In this document: positions 26,808 through 35,561 of the stretch, one piece after another
Layout: each line of letters opens with the position of its first letter
Position numbering within the stretch: the stretch's first letter is position 1
NCBI GenBank assembly: GCA_024636935.1
Contig: JAGXGC010000036.1
Coordinates: 35,160 to 99,159 of the forward strand
From: Sideroxydans sp.
GTDB lineage: Bacteria; Pseudomonadota; Gammaproteobacteria; Burkholderiales; Gallionellaceae
Direction: 5' to 3'
Length of the DNA: 64,000 nucleotides
Made by a program: the position numbers and the translations under genes
The notes under the pieces: model-generated
What the model saw: only the letters and a program-made list of their open reading frames with translations
Told to the model about the DNA's origin: nothing
Databases searched by the model: none

Positions 26808-26883
26808 GGGGTTGCAGCTCAGTTGTGAGAGCGTCTGGGTGGCAATCAGATGGTGTGCAGTTAACCCCTACTCACCTTCACTA
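26808..26883 (+). pseudogene. Degenerate tRNA-Ala (GGC anticodon)
   Basis: Exactly 76 bases fold as a tRNA. The 7-bp acceptor has one C-T mismatch, and the D arm is GCTC/GAGC. The anticodon stem TCTGG/TCAGA encloses the 7-base loop GTGGCAA (anticodon GGC). Position 3-70 is G-U, the alanine identity pair. The T arm is broken: only three of five pairs form, and the loop is TTAACCC instead of TTCRANY. The 3' end is CTA rather than CCA. A functional tRNA is therefore unlikely; this is a decayed gene copy or the remnant of an integration site. Confidence 0.7.
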
Positions 26884-26896
26884 TTTCACTCTGATT

Positions 26897-27268
26897 TTAT
26901 TTCAGGCGAATTCCGTATAAGGCCTGCAAGCGGATGCATTCCGGATTCTGCGACCCATCCGGCATCAGCGCGGGAAATTCGCGACAAACAGAAGGACGGT
27001 TCTCGTAGATGGTGCACAAGCTATCTTCACCCAAAGCGATGCATCGTCCCGGCGCCTGCTCAGTCCCCTTCATGCAGGCACGGAACGGTGTCAGCGATAT
27101 CGCCATATCCGACGGTACATAGCCGCTGGGCTGACAATCCATCTCCCCCTGATAGAACGAGACGCGATAGTGCATACAGCAGACTGCACATCCCAAACAG
27201 GGATTATCGCTACCGGACATGTCGTAGAACATACGACCGTCTTCAGTCCGAATCGATTCTTGGTTCAT
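26897..27268 (-). CDS. YkgJ-family cysteine cluster protein
   Basis: This 123-residue protein carries the YkgJ/CxxCxxCC-type metal-chelating pattern: NPCLGCAVCCMHY near residues 23-33, further Cys at RACMKGT, GRCIAL, SLCTIYENRPSVCREFP and ECIRL. The family is thought to bind Zn2+ or an Fe-S centre; its function is unknown. The ENRPSVCREFP block is highly conserved in the family. It is encoded four bases after xerD on the same strand, so the two are probably co-transcribed. Confidence 0.85.
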   Translation of the reverse strand: MNQESIRTEDGRMFYDMSGSDNPCLGCAVCCMHYRVSFYQGEMDCQPSGYVPSDMAISLTPFRACMKGTEQAPGRCIALGEDSLCTIYENRPSVCREFPALMPDGSQNPECIRLQALYGIRLK

Positions 27269-27272
27269 TTTC

Positions 27273-28169
27273 TTAACCGCGTGGGTGGTGCTGTGAATGC
27301 AACTGTTTCAGACGCTCGCGCGCCACATGGGTGTAGATCTGCGTAGTCGAGATGTCCGAATGGCCGAGCAGCATCTGCACCACGCGCAAGTCTGCGCCAT
27401 GATTGAGCAAATGGGTAGCGAAAGCGTGGCGCAACGTATGTGGAGACATGGGTTTGTGCAAACCGCCCTGCTTGGCGTGTTTCTTGATCAGGTACCAGAA
27501 CATCTGGCGCGTCATCGCGTCACTGCGCTGGGTGACGAACAGCGCATCACTCATCCTGCCGGCCAATAGTGCAGGGCGAGCCTCGACAAGATAGCGCCTG
27601 ACCCAATCCAGCGATTCCTCACCCAGCGGCACGAGTCGTTCTTTGCTGCCTTTGCCCATCACCCGCGTCACACCCATATCCAGGCTGACTTGGGCGACGC
27701 TAAGGTTGACCAGTTCGGATACTCGCAGCCCAGTGGCATACAGCACCTCCAGCATGGTCCGGTCACGCATACCCAAGGGTGTTTCCACATCGGGTGCGTT
27801 CAGCAGTAGTTCAACGTCTTCCTCGGTCAGGCTCTTGGGCAGACTGCGCGGCAGCTTGGGGGTGGCGATCTGCAAAGTGGGATCGACTGTTATCCGGTTC
27901 TGGCGCAGCAGATAGCGGAACAATCTTTTCAAGCTGGAGATGGCGCGCGAGGTGGAGGTCGCTCTGGCTTTTTGTTTACTTACCAGAAAGGCTAGAAAGC
28001 CTTGGATATCGGCATGGGTGGCTGCCAGTAGTCCGCAACCGCGTTGCTCTGCCAGCCATAGGGTGAATTTATTCAGATCGCGCCGATAGCTTTCCAGCGT
28101 GTTGCGCGATAACCCGTCTTCCAGCCACAGCGCATCACTGAACTCATCCAGCAGTTCAGCGTCGCTCAT
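27273..28169 (-). CDS. xerD: Tyrosine recombinase XerD
   Basis: This 298-residue site-specific recombinase acts with XerC at dif to resolve chromosome dimers, activated by FtsK. The N-terminal SAM-like domain (FSDALWLEDGLSRNTLESYRRDLNKF) is typical of XerD. Catalytic residues are visible as the Arg of ATGLRVSELV, the Lys of GKGSKERLVPL, HTLRHAFATHLL, and GHSDISTTQIYTHV with the nucleophilic Tyr. The start overlaps the ogt stop region by 14 bases. A XerC-type partner is not present in the window. Confidence 0.95.
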   Translation of the reverse strand: MSDAELLDEFSDALWLEDGLSRNTLESYRRDLNKFTLWLAEQRGCGLLAATHADIQGFLAFLVSKQKARATSTSRAISSLKRLFRYLLRQNRITVDPTLQIATPKLPRSLPKSLTEEDVELLLNAPDVETPLGMRDRTMLEVLYATGLRVSELVNLSVAQVSLDMGVTRVMGKGSKERLVPLGEESLDWVRRYLVEARPALLAGRMSDALFVTQRSDAMTRQMFWYLIKKHAKQGGLHKPMSPHTLRHAFATHLLNHGADLRVVQMLLGHSDISTTQIYTHVARERLKQLHSQHHPRG

Positions 28170-28617
28170 GGGCTAGCAGCCACCGTTTGATGTTCAGCGC
28201 ATCTTCATCCGCGCGATGCATGAAGCCCCCCAAGCCCGACTTGCCAACCACGCGGTGACAGGGGATGACGAGAGGGATAGGGTTGCTGCCGCAAGCTTGG
28301 CCAACCGCTTGCGCACTGGAACCGATCTTGGCTGCCAGCTCGCCATAGCTTTGCGTTTGCCCGCTAGGGATGTCGAGCATCGCTTGCCAAACATTGCACT
28401 GATGATGTGTGCCATCAAGTTCGAATGGCAGGTCGATCTCATGCTGAGGGTCAGCCAGATAGGCTGCCAATTCAGAACAGATCGTTTTCGCCATTTCGCC
28501 CTCTGGGGCTTGGGCTTTAGTGCTCTGTGGCAGGAGTTCGATACCCAATAGATCTGTGTCGGAACAACGGATGCCGAGCTTACCGAAGGGGGCGGAGATG
28601 ATGGCTTGATATTTCAT
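28156..28617 (-). CDS. ogt: Methylated-DNA-protein-cysteine methyltransferase
   Basis: This 153-residue suicide repair protein removes O6-alkylguanine by transferring the alkyl group to its own Cys. The active site IPLVIPCHRVVGKSGLGGF is intact, preceded by the DNA-binding helix region YGELAAKIGSSAQAVGQACGSNP with the Arg-finger position occupied by Gln. There is no Ada-type N-terminal regulator, so it is a constitutive Ogt-type enzyme. The 3' end overlaps xerD by 14 bases. Confidence 0.93.
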   Translation of the reverse strand: MKYQAIISAPFGKLGIRCSDTDLLGIELLPQSTKAQAPEGEMAKTICSELAAYLADPQHEIDLPFELDGTHHQCNVWQAMLDIPSGQTQSYGELAAKIGSSAQAVGQACGSNPIPLVIPCHRVVGKSGLGGFMHRADEDALNIKRWLLAHERR

Positions 28618-28696
28618 GCGCGCATCATATCTGAAATGCAGGAATCTGCTTTGCTACCTACATAAGCGACCTTGATCCACGAATTACGGACAAAAA

Positions 28697-28718
28697 AACG
28701 GGAGCCGAAGCTCCCGTT
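28697..28718 (-). terminator. Terminator after rplS
   Basis: AACGGGAGC (28697-28705) pairs with GCTCCCGTT (28710-28718) around CGAA. On the minus strand the stem is followed by a T7 run. It lies 22 bases after the rplS stop and ends the rpsP-rimM-trmD-rplS operon. Confidence 0.92.
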
Positions 28719-28740
28719 CTTTATTGCCTGCAGTCTTGGC

Positions 28741-29112
28741 TTAAGCTTTGACTTTGCGTGCTGGCAATTTTTCTTTGATACGTGCCGACTTGCCGGAACG
28801 ATCGCGCAGGTAGTACAGCTTGGCGCGACGTACATCACCGCGACGCTTCACTTCGATGCTGGCGATCAGCGGAGAGTAGCTTTGGAAGGTACGCTCGACG
28901 CCTTCGCCGGAAGAGACCTTGCGCACGATGAAGCTGGAGTTCAAGCCTTTGTTGCGCTTGGCGATCACAACGCCTTCGAAAGACTGCACACGCTTGCGCT
29001 CGCCTTCGATGACGTTCACACCGACGACAACGGTGTCGCCTGCTGAGAAGTCGGGAATCGTCTTGTTCAGACGTGCAATTTCTTCTTTTTCAAGAATGCC
29101 GATCAGATTCAT
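28741..29112 (-). CDS. rplS: 50S ribosomal protein L19
   Basis: This 123-residue L19 begins [22 protein letters not shown]. It has the conserved blocks [52 protein letters not shown] and [18 protein letters not shown]19 sits at the 30S-50S interface and helps form bridge B6. It is the last gene of the operon, and its ATG overlaps the trmD stop by four bases (ATGA). Confidence 0.98.
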   Translation of the reverse strand: MNLIGILEKEEIARLNKTIPDFSAGDTVVVGVNVIEGERKRVQSFEGVVIAKRNKGLNSSFIVRKVSSGEGVERTFQSYSPLIASIEVKRRGDVRRAKLYYLRDRSGKSARIKEKLPARKVKA

Positions 29113-29885
29113 TTTATTTCCTTTTCTTTTACGGAAGCTTGTTCCTGCTGGTACTCCGCCAGTAGCCGAGCTTCCTGTTTAGTCAACTGGCGATCCGCCA
29201 GCAAATCTGGACGACGTTCCGCAGTCCTACCTAATGACTGCTTCAATCGCCACTTCTCTATCTCGGCGTGGTGCCCGGACATCAATACTTCCGGAACGCC
29301 CTCGCCGTTATAAATCTCAGGCCGCGTGTAGTGTGGACAATCCAGCAAGCCTTCCACAAAGGAATCCTGCTGTGCCGATGCGTCATCACCCAATACACCG
29401 GGAATCTGCCGCACCACGCTATCCATCACCACCATCGCTGCCAACTCGCCACCAGACAATACATAGTCACCGATGGAAAGTTCTTCATCCACCTGGCTGC
29501 GCAACAGGCGTTCATCCACGCCTTCGTAACGACTCGCCAGCAATATCAAACCTTCATCCCGCGCCAGTAACTCCATCACCACTTCGTGAGTGAGCGTCCT
29601 ACCTTGCGGCGAGAGATGGATCACACGACTCTTCTTCGCGCCACTTGCGGCCTGCGCTGCTTTCGCTGCGCTGATCGCTTTTTCCAGCGGCTCTGCCAAC
29701 ATCACCATTCCGGGACCGCCGCCGTAGGGCCGGTCATCTATGGTGCGGTAGTTGTCGGTCGTAAAGTCCCGTGGATTCCACGTTTGCAACTCAAACCTAC
29801 CCTGCTCTACTGCTCGCCGCGTCACACCATATTGGGTGATCGATTCGAACATCTCGGGGAACAGCGTTACAACGTCGAACCTCAT
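29109..29885 (-). CDS. trmD: tRNA (guanine37-N1)-methyltransferase
   Basis: This 258-residue SPOUT enzyme makes m1G37 next to the anticodon, preventing +1 frameshifts. The start [13 protein letters not shown] and the knot-forming SAM loop region ([55 protein letters not shown]) are all present. The ATG at 29883-29885 overlaps the rimM stop (ATGA); the longer frame upstream is not needed. Overlaps at both ends indicate tight translational coupling across the operon. Confidence 0.97.
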   Translation of the reverse strand: MRFDVVTLFPEMFESITQYGVTRRAVEQGRFELQTWNPRDFTTDNYRTIDDRPYGGGPGMVMLAEPLEKAISAAKAAQAASGAKKSRVIHLSPQGRTLTHEVVMELLARDEGLILLASRYEGVDERLLRSQVDEELSIGDYVLSGGELAAMVVMDSVVRQIPGVLGDDASAQQDSFVEGLLDCPHYTRPEIYNGEGVPEVLMSGHHAEIEKWRLKQSLGRTAERRPDLLADRQLTKQEARLLAEYQQEQASVKEKEIK

Positions 29886-30379
29886 TTCAGGTAATCCGCC
29901 TGCCAATCCACCCGAATCATCCTGTTGTCCAGATTGACATCCAAGACGACACTATCGATAAAGGGGATCAGCAGTTGCCCGTGTTCACCATTCACCATCA
30001 GCACATCATTGGCGCCGGTCTCCAGCAGATTCTCGACGATACCCAAGGCTTCATCCTGCAGATTCTGCACCGGCAACCCGATCAAATCTGACCAATAAAA
30101 CTCATCGTCATCTTGCTCGGGGAATTCAGCGCGCGGTACCGCGATCAACTTACCCTTTAACTTCTCGGCAGCGTTTCGGTCGCTGATGCCTTCCAGCTTG
30201 GCGATCAGCACCTTGCCATGCACTTTGGCTTCCAGCACCTTGGTGGGCTGCCAATCAGCTTCGCTTCCTGCATACCAAGTACCGTAATCAAGCAGGCTAT
30301 CCAGATATTCGGTGAAAGTCTGCACCTTCACCCATCCGAGTATGCCCTGTGCCGCTACGATCTTCCCCATGACGACCAT
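29882..30379 (-). CDS. rimM: Ribosome maturation factor RimM
   Basis: This 165-residue 30S maturation factor binds S19 through its PRC-barrel C-terminal domain and helps assemble the 30S head. [24 protein letters not shown] is the RimM N-terminal motif, [13 protein letters not shown] opens the barrel, and [24 protein letters not shown] closes it. The ATG at 30377-30379, with GAGG eight bases upstream, was preferred to an in-frame GTG at 30412, which would overlap rpsP by 20 bases. Both are possible. Confidence 0.95.
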   Translation of the reverse strand: MVVMGKIVAAQGILGWVKVQTFTEYLDSLLDYGTWYAGSEADWQPTKVLEAKVHGKVLIAKLEGISDRNAAEKLKGKLIAVPRAEFPEQDDDEFYWSDLIGLPVQNLQDEALGIVENLLETGANDVLMVNGEHGQLLIPFIDSVVLDVNLDNRMIRVDWQADYLK

Positions 30380-30392
30380 GGGGCTTGCCTCA

Positions 30393-30647
30393 TCAGGCAG
30401 TTGCAGTTGCACCGGCTTTTTTAACCAAACGGCTAACAGTCTCGCTCAGCTGTGCACCCTTGTCTTGCCAGTGCGTAACGCGATCCAGCGCGATACGCAG
30501 ACCTTCTGTACCTTCAACAGCCAGCGGGTTGTAAAAGCCAACGCGCTCGATGAAACGGCCATCGCGACGATTGCGAGAATCAGCAACAACCACGTTGTAG
30601 AACGGACGATTTTTCGAACCGCCGCGAGAAAGACGAATGACTACCAT
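30393..30647 (-). CDS. rpsP: 30S ribosomal protein S16
   Basis: This 84-residue protein starts [30 protein letters not shown] and has IERVGFYNP and the C-terminal helical tail, all standard S16. It heads the leftward rpsP-rimM-trmD-rplS operon. The reading frame stays open 165 bases further upstream, but that part overlaps the ypjD C-terminus and lacks S16 character. The gap to the ypjD stop is 100 bases and should contain the operon promoter. Confidence 0.97.
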   Translation of the reverse strand: MVVIRLSRGGSKNRPFYNVVVADSRNRRDGRFIERVGFYNPLAVEGTEGLRIALDRVTHWQDKGAQLSETVSRLVKKAGATATA

Positions 30648-30747
30648 AATGATTTCCGATATAAAAAGTTGATCTGGCCCGTGCCAAAGGGCGCGAATTC
30701 TACGACACCTTGCCGAAGTAAGGCAAGGACAGAATTTTTCAGGGAAA

Positions 30748-31560
30748 TCAGCGCTGGAGGATGACTTGCAGGACGAATTGGGTGCCCAGATAGGCCAGTA
30801 GCAAGAAAGCAAAGCCGCTCAAGGTCAAACGCACCGCCGTATGGCCGCGCCATCCGTAGAAGTGATGACCGACCAACAATCCGCCAAAAACGAACCAAGA
30901 GATCAATCCGAACAACACCTTATGCGAAAAAGTGAAGGGCTGACCGAACACCTGCTCGGAGAACATGATGCCGGAAACCACAGTGACCGTCAGGATGACA
31001 AAACCGACTCCGATGACACGGAACAGCAAAGATTCCATGGTCATCAACGGCGGCAGACTCTTTAATATCTTGGGCAGCTTGGCATGGTGCAGGCGCTTCT
31101 CGACCAGCGAGATCAGCCCTGCATGCAGGGCGGCGATGGTGAACAGGCTGTACGCCAGCATCGCCATCAGTACATGCGTATCGAATAGACCGGACGGCGG
31201 CTGCGACAGGATGTGACCAACGGGGAACAGGCCTGGCAACATCACACTGACCGCCGCCAGCGGCAGCATCAATGCCAGCAAACCTGAAAGCGGATAGAAC
31301 AGACGCGCCACCCAATAGATCAGCACGGTCAGCCACAAGATCAGCGATAAGGCATAGGTCACGCCTAGGTTCAGCGCACCCCATACAAACAAGGATTGAT
31401 ATAGCAAGCCGCCATGCAACAACAGCGGAAGGATCACCGCGAATCCGAGTGCGCCCCGATTCTTCTGCTCGGCGGTTCCGGCAGCTTGGGCGCGCCAGAA
31501 CAGAAATGCCAATACAGCGTACAGGGCGAAAGTCAGCAGAGGCAGAGCTTGGTTCGACAT
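30748..31560 (-). CDS. ypjD: CcsA-like inner membrane protein YpjD
   Basis: This 270-residue protein has eight or so hydrophobic helices and the CcsA/CytC-biogenesis fold. Features include the haem-handling-like segment [29 protein letters not shown] and the C-terminal [36 protein letters not shown] with conserved His residues. In E. coli the YpjD/CorE relative affects Mg2+/Co2+ handling; a haem-related role is possible but unproven. It is divergent from ffh with a 55-base gap, the same neighbourhood as in many proteobacteria. Confidence 0.88.
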   Translation of the reverse strand: MSNQALPLLTFALYAVLAFLFWRAQAAGTAEQKNRGALGFAVILPLLLHGGLLYQSLFVWGALNLGVTYALSLILWLTVLIYWVARLFYPLSGLLALMLPLAAVSVMLPGLFPVGHILSQPPSGLFDTHVLMAMLAYSLFTIAALHAGLISLVEKRLHHAKLPKILKSLPPLMTMESLLFRVIGVGFVILTVTVVSGIMFSEQVFGQPFTFSHKVLFGLISWFVFGGLLVGHHFYGWRGHTAVRLTLSGFAFLLLAYLGTQFVLQVILQR

Positions 31561-31615
31561 GAAGAGTGCGGATGTTTTAGACTGTGCGGATTCTACACCA
31601 AGTCAAACAGGCATC

Positions 31616-32971
31616 ATGCTCGACAATCTCACACAACGCTTTTCCGGCATCATCAAGAACCTGCGCGGACAGGGTCGCCTTACTGAAAGCAACATTCAGG
31701 ACGCACTGCGTGAAGTTCGCCTAGCCCTGCTGGAAGCTGACGTTGCGCTTCCGGTGGTGAAGGAATTCATCGCAAAAGTAAAAGAAGCCGCACTGGGCGA
31801 GGAAGTCATCTCCAGCTTGACACCTGGGCAGGCACTGATCGGCGTGGTGAATCGCGAGTTGACCAAGTTGATGGGCGAAGCAAACGTCGGCATCGACCTC
31901 GCCACCGTGCCACCCGCTGTGATTTTGATGGCAGGCTTGCAGGGCGCCGGTAAAACCACCAGCAGTGGCAAATTGGCCAAGCTGCTCTCCGAACAGCATA
32001 AGAAGAAAGTGTTGTTGGTCAGCTGCGACGTGTATCGCCCTGCCGCTATCGAGCAATTGCGCACGCTGGCCGAACAACTCAAGATCGACTTCTTTCCCTC
32101 CGACATCTCGCAAAAACCGCAAGCCATCGCACTGGCCGCGCACGACTGGGCGAAGAAGCATCACCACGACATTCTGATCGTCGACACCGCCGGTCGTCTC
32201 GCGGTTGACGAAGCGATGATGGCTGAGATCAAAGACCTGCATGCCGCACTGAAGCCTATCGAGACTTTGTTCGTGGTCGACGCGATGACCGGCCAAGATG
32301 CTGTGAATACCGCCAAGGCTTTCGGCGAGACACTGCCACTGACTGGCGTGATCCTTACCAAACTGGACGGTGATGCACGCGGCGGTGCTGCACTATCGGT
32401 GCGACAGATCACTGGCAAGCCGATCAAGTTCGTTGGCGTCAGCGAAAAACTGAACGGTCTCGAGGCCTTCCATCCCGAGCGTATGGCACAGCGCATCCTC
32501 GGCATGGGCGATGTGTTGTCCCTGCTTGAAGAAGCACAACGCAACGTTGATGTCGGCGCAGCAGAGAAGCTGGCCAAGAAGATGCAGAGTGGCAAAGGCT
32601 TCGACCTCAACGACTTCAAGATGCAGATCGTGCAAATGAAACAGATGGGCGGCATGGCCGCACTGATGGACAAACTGCCCGCCCAGCTGGCGAATGCCGC
32701 AGCAGGCGCCAAGGTCGACGAGCGTCAGATCAACCGCACTGAAGGCATCATCAATTCGATGACACCGTGGGAGCGCAGCCACCCAGAGCAGATCAAAGCT
32801 TCGCGCAAAAAACGCATCGCTGCAGGTTCAGGTGTGCAGGTGATGCATGTGAACCAGCTACTGAACCAGTTCGAACAATCGCAGAAGATGATGAAGATGT
32901 TCAGCGGCAAGGGAATGATGAGCAAGATGATGAAGTCCATGGCGGGCAAGAAATTCCCAGGAATGAGATAA
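31616..32971 (+). CDS. ffh: Signal recognition particle protein Ffh
   Basis: This 451-residue GTPase binds 4.5S RNA and nascent signal sequences and delivers ribosomes to FtsY. The N domain (MLDNLTQRFSGIIKNLRGQGRLTESN), G1 (GLQGAGKTTSSGKLAKLL), G3 (DTAGRL), G4 (TKLDGDARGG) and the Met-rich C-terminal M domain (QIVQMKQMGGMAALMDKLP, MMKMFSGKGMMSKMMKSM) are complete. The ATG at 31616 is the family start; the frame is open 57 bases further upstream, into the divergent ypjD promoter, and was not used. Confidence 0.97.
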   Translation: MLDNLTQRFSGIIKNLRGQGRLTESNIQDALREVRLALLEADVALPVVKEFIAKVKEAALGEEVISSLTPGQALIGVVNRELTKLMGEANVGIDLATVPPAVILMAGLQGAGKTTSSGKLAKLLSEQHKKKVLLVSCDVYRPAAIEQLRTLAEQLKIDFFPSDISQKPQAIALAAHDWAKKHHHDILIVDTAGRLAVDEAMMAEIKDLHAALKPIETLFVVDAMTGQDAVNTAKAFGETLPLTGVILTKLDGDARGGAALSVRQITGKPIKFVGVSEKLNGLEAFHPERMAQRILGMGDVLSLLEEAQRNVDVGAAEKLAKKMQSGKGFDLNDFKMQIVQMKQMGGMAALMDKLPAQLANAAAGAKVDERQINRTEGIINSMTPWERSHPEQIKASRKKRIAAGSGVQVMHVNQLLNQFEQSQKMMKMFSGKGMMSKMMKSMAGKKFPGMR

Positions 32972-32986
32972 CAAAGGAAAAATACG

Positions 32987-33691
32987 ATGACCATCAAAGC
33001 GATCATTTTTGACGTGGACGGCACGCTGGCGGATACCGAGGACGGCCATCGCCAATCATTCAATAAAGCCTTCGCCGAAAACGGACTGGACTGGAACTGG
33101 GATGTCGCGCTGTACGACAAGCTTCTCAAAGTGACCGGCGGCAAGGAGCGCATCAAATATTTCGTCTCCGATTTTTTGCAGGGCTATACCAAGCCCGATA
33201 ACTTCGATGACTTCGTCAAACATCTGCATGCGGTGAAGACCGGTCACTACACCGCTATGCTGCGTGAAGGCGCGATCCCGCTGCGCCCCGGCATCAAGCA
33301 ACTCATTCATGACGCGCGCGCTGCCGGTATCACGCTGGCCATCGCCACCACCACCACTGCCGAGAATGTCAGTGCGTTGCTGGAGGTCGGTCTGGGTAAG
33401 GATTGGGCAAGTTATTTCGCTGCCAACGGCTGTGGCGACATCGTTCCCAAGAAAAAACCCGCGCCGGATATCTACAACTGGGTGTTGGACAAACTCGCCC
33501 TGCAGCCCGGCGAGTGCATCGCGCTTGAAGATTCCTACAACGGTCTGCACTCTGCGCTGGCGGCAGGCATCAAGACCTTCATCACCACCAATCCGTATAC
33601 GCACACGCAGAACTTCACCGGCGCGGCAGCCGTGCTGAACGACCTGAGTAATCTGCCCGCGTTCTACCAGATGAGTGGCCTACGTATTTAG
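32987..33691 (+). CDS. cbbY: HAD phosphatase, CbbY type
   Basis: This 234-residue HAD hydrolase has nucleophile motif FDVDGTLADTE (Asp9 and Asp11 type), motif II IATTTT, motif III KKKPAPDIY and motif IV LEDSYNGLHSA. The cap region GLDWNWDVALYDKLLKVTGGKERIKYF is the hallmark of CbbY, which dephosphorylates xylulose-1,5-bisphosphate, a Rubisco inhibitor. Its presence hints at a Calvin cycle, although no cbb genes are nearby. It follows ffh by 15 bases. A repeat element begins exactly at its stop codon. Confidence 0.85.
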   Translation: MTIKAIIFDVDGTLADTEDGHRQSFNKAFAENGLDWNWDVALYDKLLKVTGGKERIKYFVSDFLQGYTKPDNFDDFVKHLHAVKTGHYTAMLREGAIPLRPGIKQLIHDARAAGITLAIATTTTAENVSALLEVGLGKDWASYFAANGCGDIVPKKKPAPDIYNWVLDKLALQPGECIALEDSYNGLHSALAAGIKTFITTNPYTHTQNFTGAAAVLNDLSNLPAFYQMSGLRI

Positions 33692-33831
33692 GGCACTTCT
33701 ATAAATCCAAATTCCGTCGCAATACTGCGTTGCTCACAAAAAATCGCTTCTTACATATCAAACATATGCCGCGTCGCTATTTTTTGTTCGCGCCTTGTCT
33801 TGCTTAGAACTTTGAATTTATAGGAGCACCC
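33691..33831. repeat. Inverted-repeat element (MITE-like), copy 1
   Basis: The 141-bp element runs from GGGCACTTCTATAAATCC to its near-inverse GAATTTATAGGAGCACCC. Its interior (GTCGCAATACTGCGTTGCTC, a TTACATATCAAACATATGCCGCGTCGC block, and GCGCCTTGTCTTGCTTA) recurs in opposite orientation at 46461-46701. It has no coding capacity. Its first base is the last base of the cbbY stop codon. Confidence 0.8.
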
Positions 33832-33893
33832 TTTAGGCGATCGGCTGGTTTCCTGCTAATCTTGCGGGCACTATCAATTGTCCGTGAATCACC

Positions 33894-35411
33894 ATGCAAG
33901 GTTATCTAAAACGCATCCTGACCGCCCGCGTCTACGACGTGGCCGTTGAAACACCGCTCGAAGTCGCGTCCGATCTTTCTGCGCGCACCGGCAACACCAT
34001 TCTGTTCAAACGCGAGGACATGCAGCCCGTGTTCTCGTTCAAGTTGCGCGGCGCATACAACAAGATGGCGCAGCTCACCCCAGAACAATTGAAGCGCGGC
34101 GTGATCGCCGCCTCCGCAGGCAATCACGCACAAGGTGTGGCGATGTCTGCGCACCGCCTCGGCTGCAAAGCCATCATCGTGATGCCGACTACCACACCGC
34201 AAGTGAAGATCGAAGCGGTCAAACATTTTGGCCAGCGTTCGGTGGAGATCGTTCTGCACGGCGACAGTTATAGCGACGCCTGCACCTATGCCTATGTGCT
34301 GGAAAAAGAGAAGAAACTCACTTTCGTGCATCCCTTCGATGATCCGGATGTGATCGCCGGGCAGGGCACAGTAGCGATGGAGATCCTGCGTCAACGCCAA
34401 GCACCGATCCACGCCATCTTCTGTGCCATCGGCGGTGGCGGATTGATCGCGGGTGTGGCTGCCTACGTTAAGCAGGTACGCCCCGACATCAAGGTGATCG
34501 GCGTGCAGACCACTGACTCGGACGCGATGGCGCGCTCGCTGAAAGCCAAGAGGCGCGTCACGCTGAATGACGTCGGCCTGTTCTCTGACGGCACAGCAGT
34601 GAAGCTGGCTGGCGAAGAGACTTTCCGTGTGTGTAAACAGTTTGTGGACGAAGTGATCCTGGTGAATACTGATGAGGTATGTGCCGCCATCAAGGACGTG
34701 TTCCAAGACACCCGCTCCATCTTGGAGCCCGCCGGTGCATTGTCCGTCGCTGGCGCCAAAGCCTACGCCAAGCGCGAACAGCTCAAGGGAGAGACGCTGG
34801 TCACGGTGTGCAGCGGTGCGAACATGAACTTCGACCGCCTGCGCTTCGTGGCCGAGCGTGCCGAGATCGGCGAGAAGCGCGAAGCCATCCTCGCAGTGAC
34901 CATCCCGGAGACGCCGGGCAGCTTCCGCAAGTTCTGCTCGCTGCTAGGCAAGCGCAACATCACCGAGTTCAATTACCGCTATGCCGATCCGGCTGCGGCA
35001 CAGGTGTTCGTCGGCATCCAAGTCAAGAATCAATCGGAAACAACCGATTTGATCGACAAACTCCAGCGCAACAAACTTCCGGCGCTAGATCTGTCCGACA
35101 ACGAAATGGCGAAGCTGCATCTGCGCCATCTGGTTGGGGGCCATGCCCCCGATGCGAAGGACGAGATCATGTTCCGCTTCGAGTTTCCTGAACGCCCCGG
35201 CGCACTGATGAACTTCCTCAACAGCATGAGCCACAACTGGAACATCAGCCTGTTCCACTACCGCAACCACGGCGCGGACTACGGCCGCGTACTGGTTGGC
35301 ATGCAAGTGCCAAAGAGTGACAAGAAGGCGCTCAAGACTTTCCTCGATGCGCTCGGTTACCGCTATTGGGACGAGAGCGATAATCCGGCTTACCGCCTGT
35401 TTTTGGGTTGA
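33894..35411 (+). CDS. ilvA: Threonine ammonia-lyase, biosynthetic
   Basis: This 505-residue PLP enzyme converts threonine to 2-oxobutanoate, the first step to isoleucine. The catalytic domain has the Schiff-base Lys in FSFKLRGAYNKM, ASAGNHAQGVA, and the phosphate cup AIGGGGLIAGVA. Two ACT-like regulatory repeats follow (ILAVTIPETPGSFRKFCSLLG and MFRFEFPERPGALMNFLNSM), which bind isoleucine or valine. This is the long, feedback-regulated form rather than the short catabolic TdcB. The gene stands alone after the repeat element. Confidence 0.97.
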   Translation: MQGYLKRILTARVYDVAVETPLEVASDLSARTGNTILFKREDMQPVFSFKLRGAYNKMAQLTPEQLKRGVIAASAGNHAQGVAMSAHRLGCKAIIVMPTTTPQVKIEAVKHFGQRSVEIVLHGDSYSDACTYAYVLEKEKKLTFVHPFDDPDVIAGQGTVAMEILRQRQAPIHAIFCAIGGGGLIAGVAAYVKQVRPDIKVIGVQTTDSDAMARSLKAKRRVTLNDVGLFSDGTAVKLAGEETFRVCKQFVDEVILVNTDEVCAAIKDVFQDTRSILEPAGALSVAGAKAYAKREQLKGETLVTVCSGANMNFDRLRFVAERAEIGEKREAILAVTIPETPGSFRKFCSLLGKRNITEFNYRYADPAAAQVFVGIQVKNQSETTDLIDKLQRNKLPALDLSDNEMAKLHLRHLVGGHAPDAKDEIMFRFEFPERPGALMNFLNSMSHNWNISLFHYRNHGADYGRVLVGMQVPKSDKKALKTFLDALGYRYWDESDNPAYRLFLG

Positions 35412-35419
35412 TTGGATGA

Positions 35420-35438
35420 ACACGGATCACTTCCGTGT
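35420..35438 (+). terminator. Weak terminator-like hairpin after ilvA
   Basis: ACACGGA (35420-35426) pairs with TCCGTGT (35432-35438) around TCACT, nine bases after the ilvA stop, followed only by CTTATC. The U-tract is poor, so termination is uncertain. Confidence 0.4.
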
Positions 35439-35561
35439 CTTATCGAGCCTGCGACAGCCCACCTATTCGCGTGGAATTTGCCGTCATTACCGCGAAGTTA
35501 AGTTCTGTTCTGTCAGCAATAGCGTATGTTCGTTGCTTTGTAGACAATCAAATAAGGGCTT

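Noticed and set aside
26808..26883. Functional tRNA-Ala gene
   Set aside because: The T-arm pairing fails at two of five positions, the T loop lacks TTCRANY, and the 3' end is CTA, so it was listed as a pseudogene instead.
35412..35561. 6S RNA (ssrS) call
   Set aside because: Only the genomic position suggests it. The segment is short and the conserved central bubble could not be recognised, so no RNA gene was annotated.
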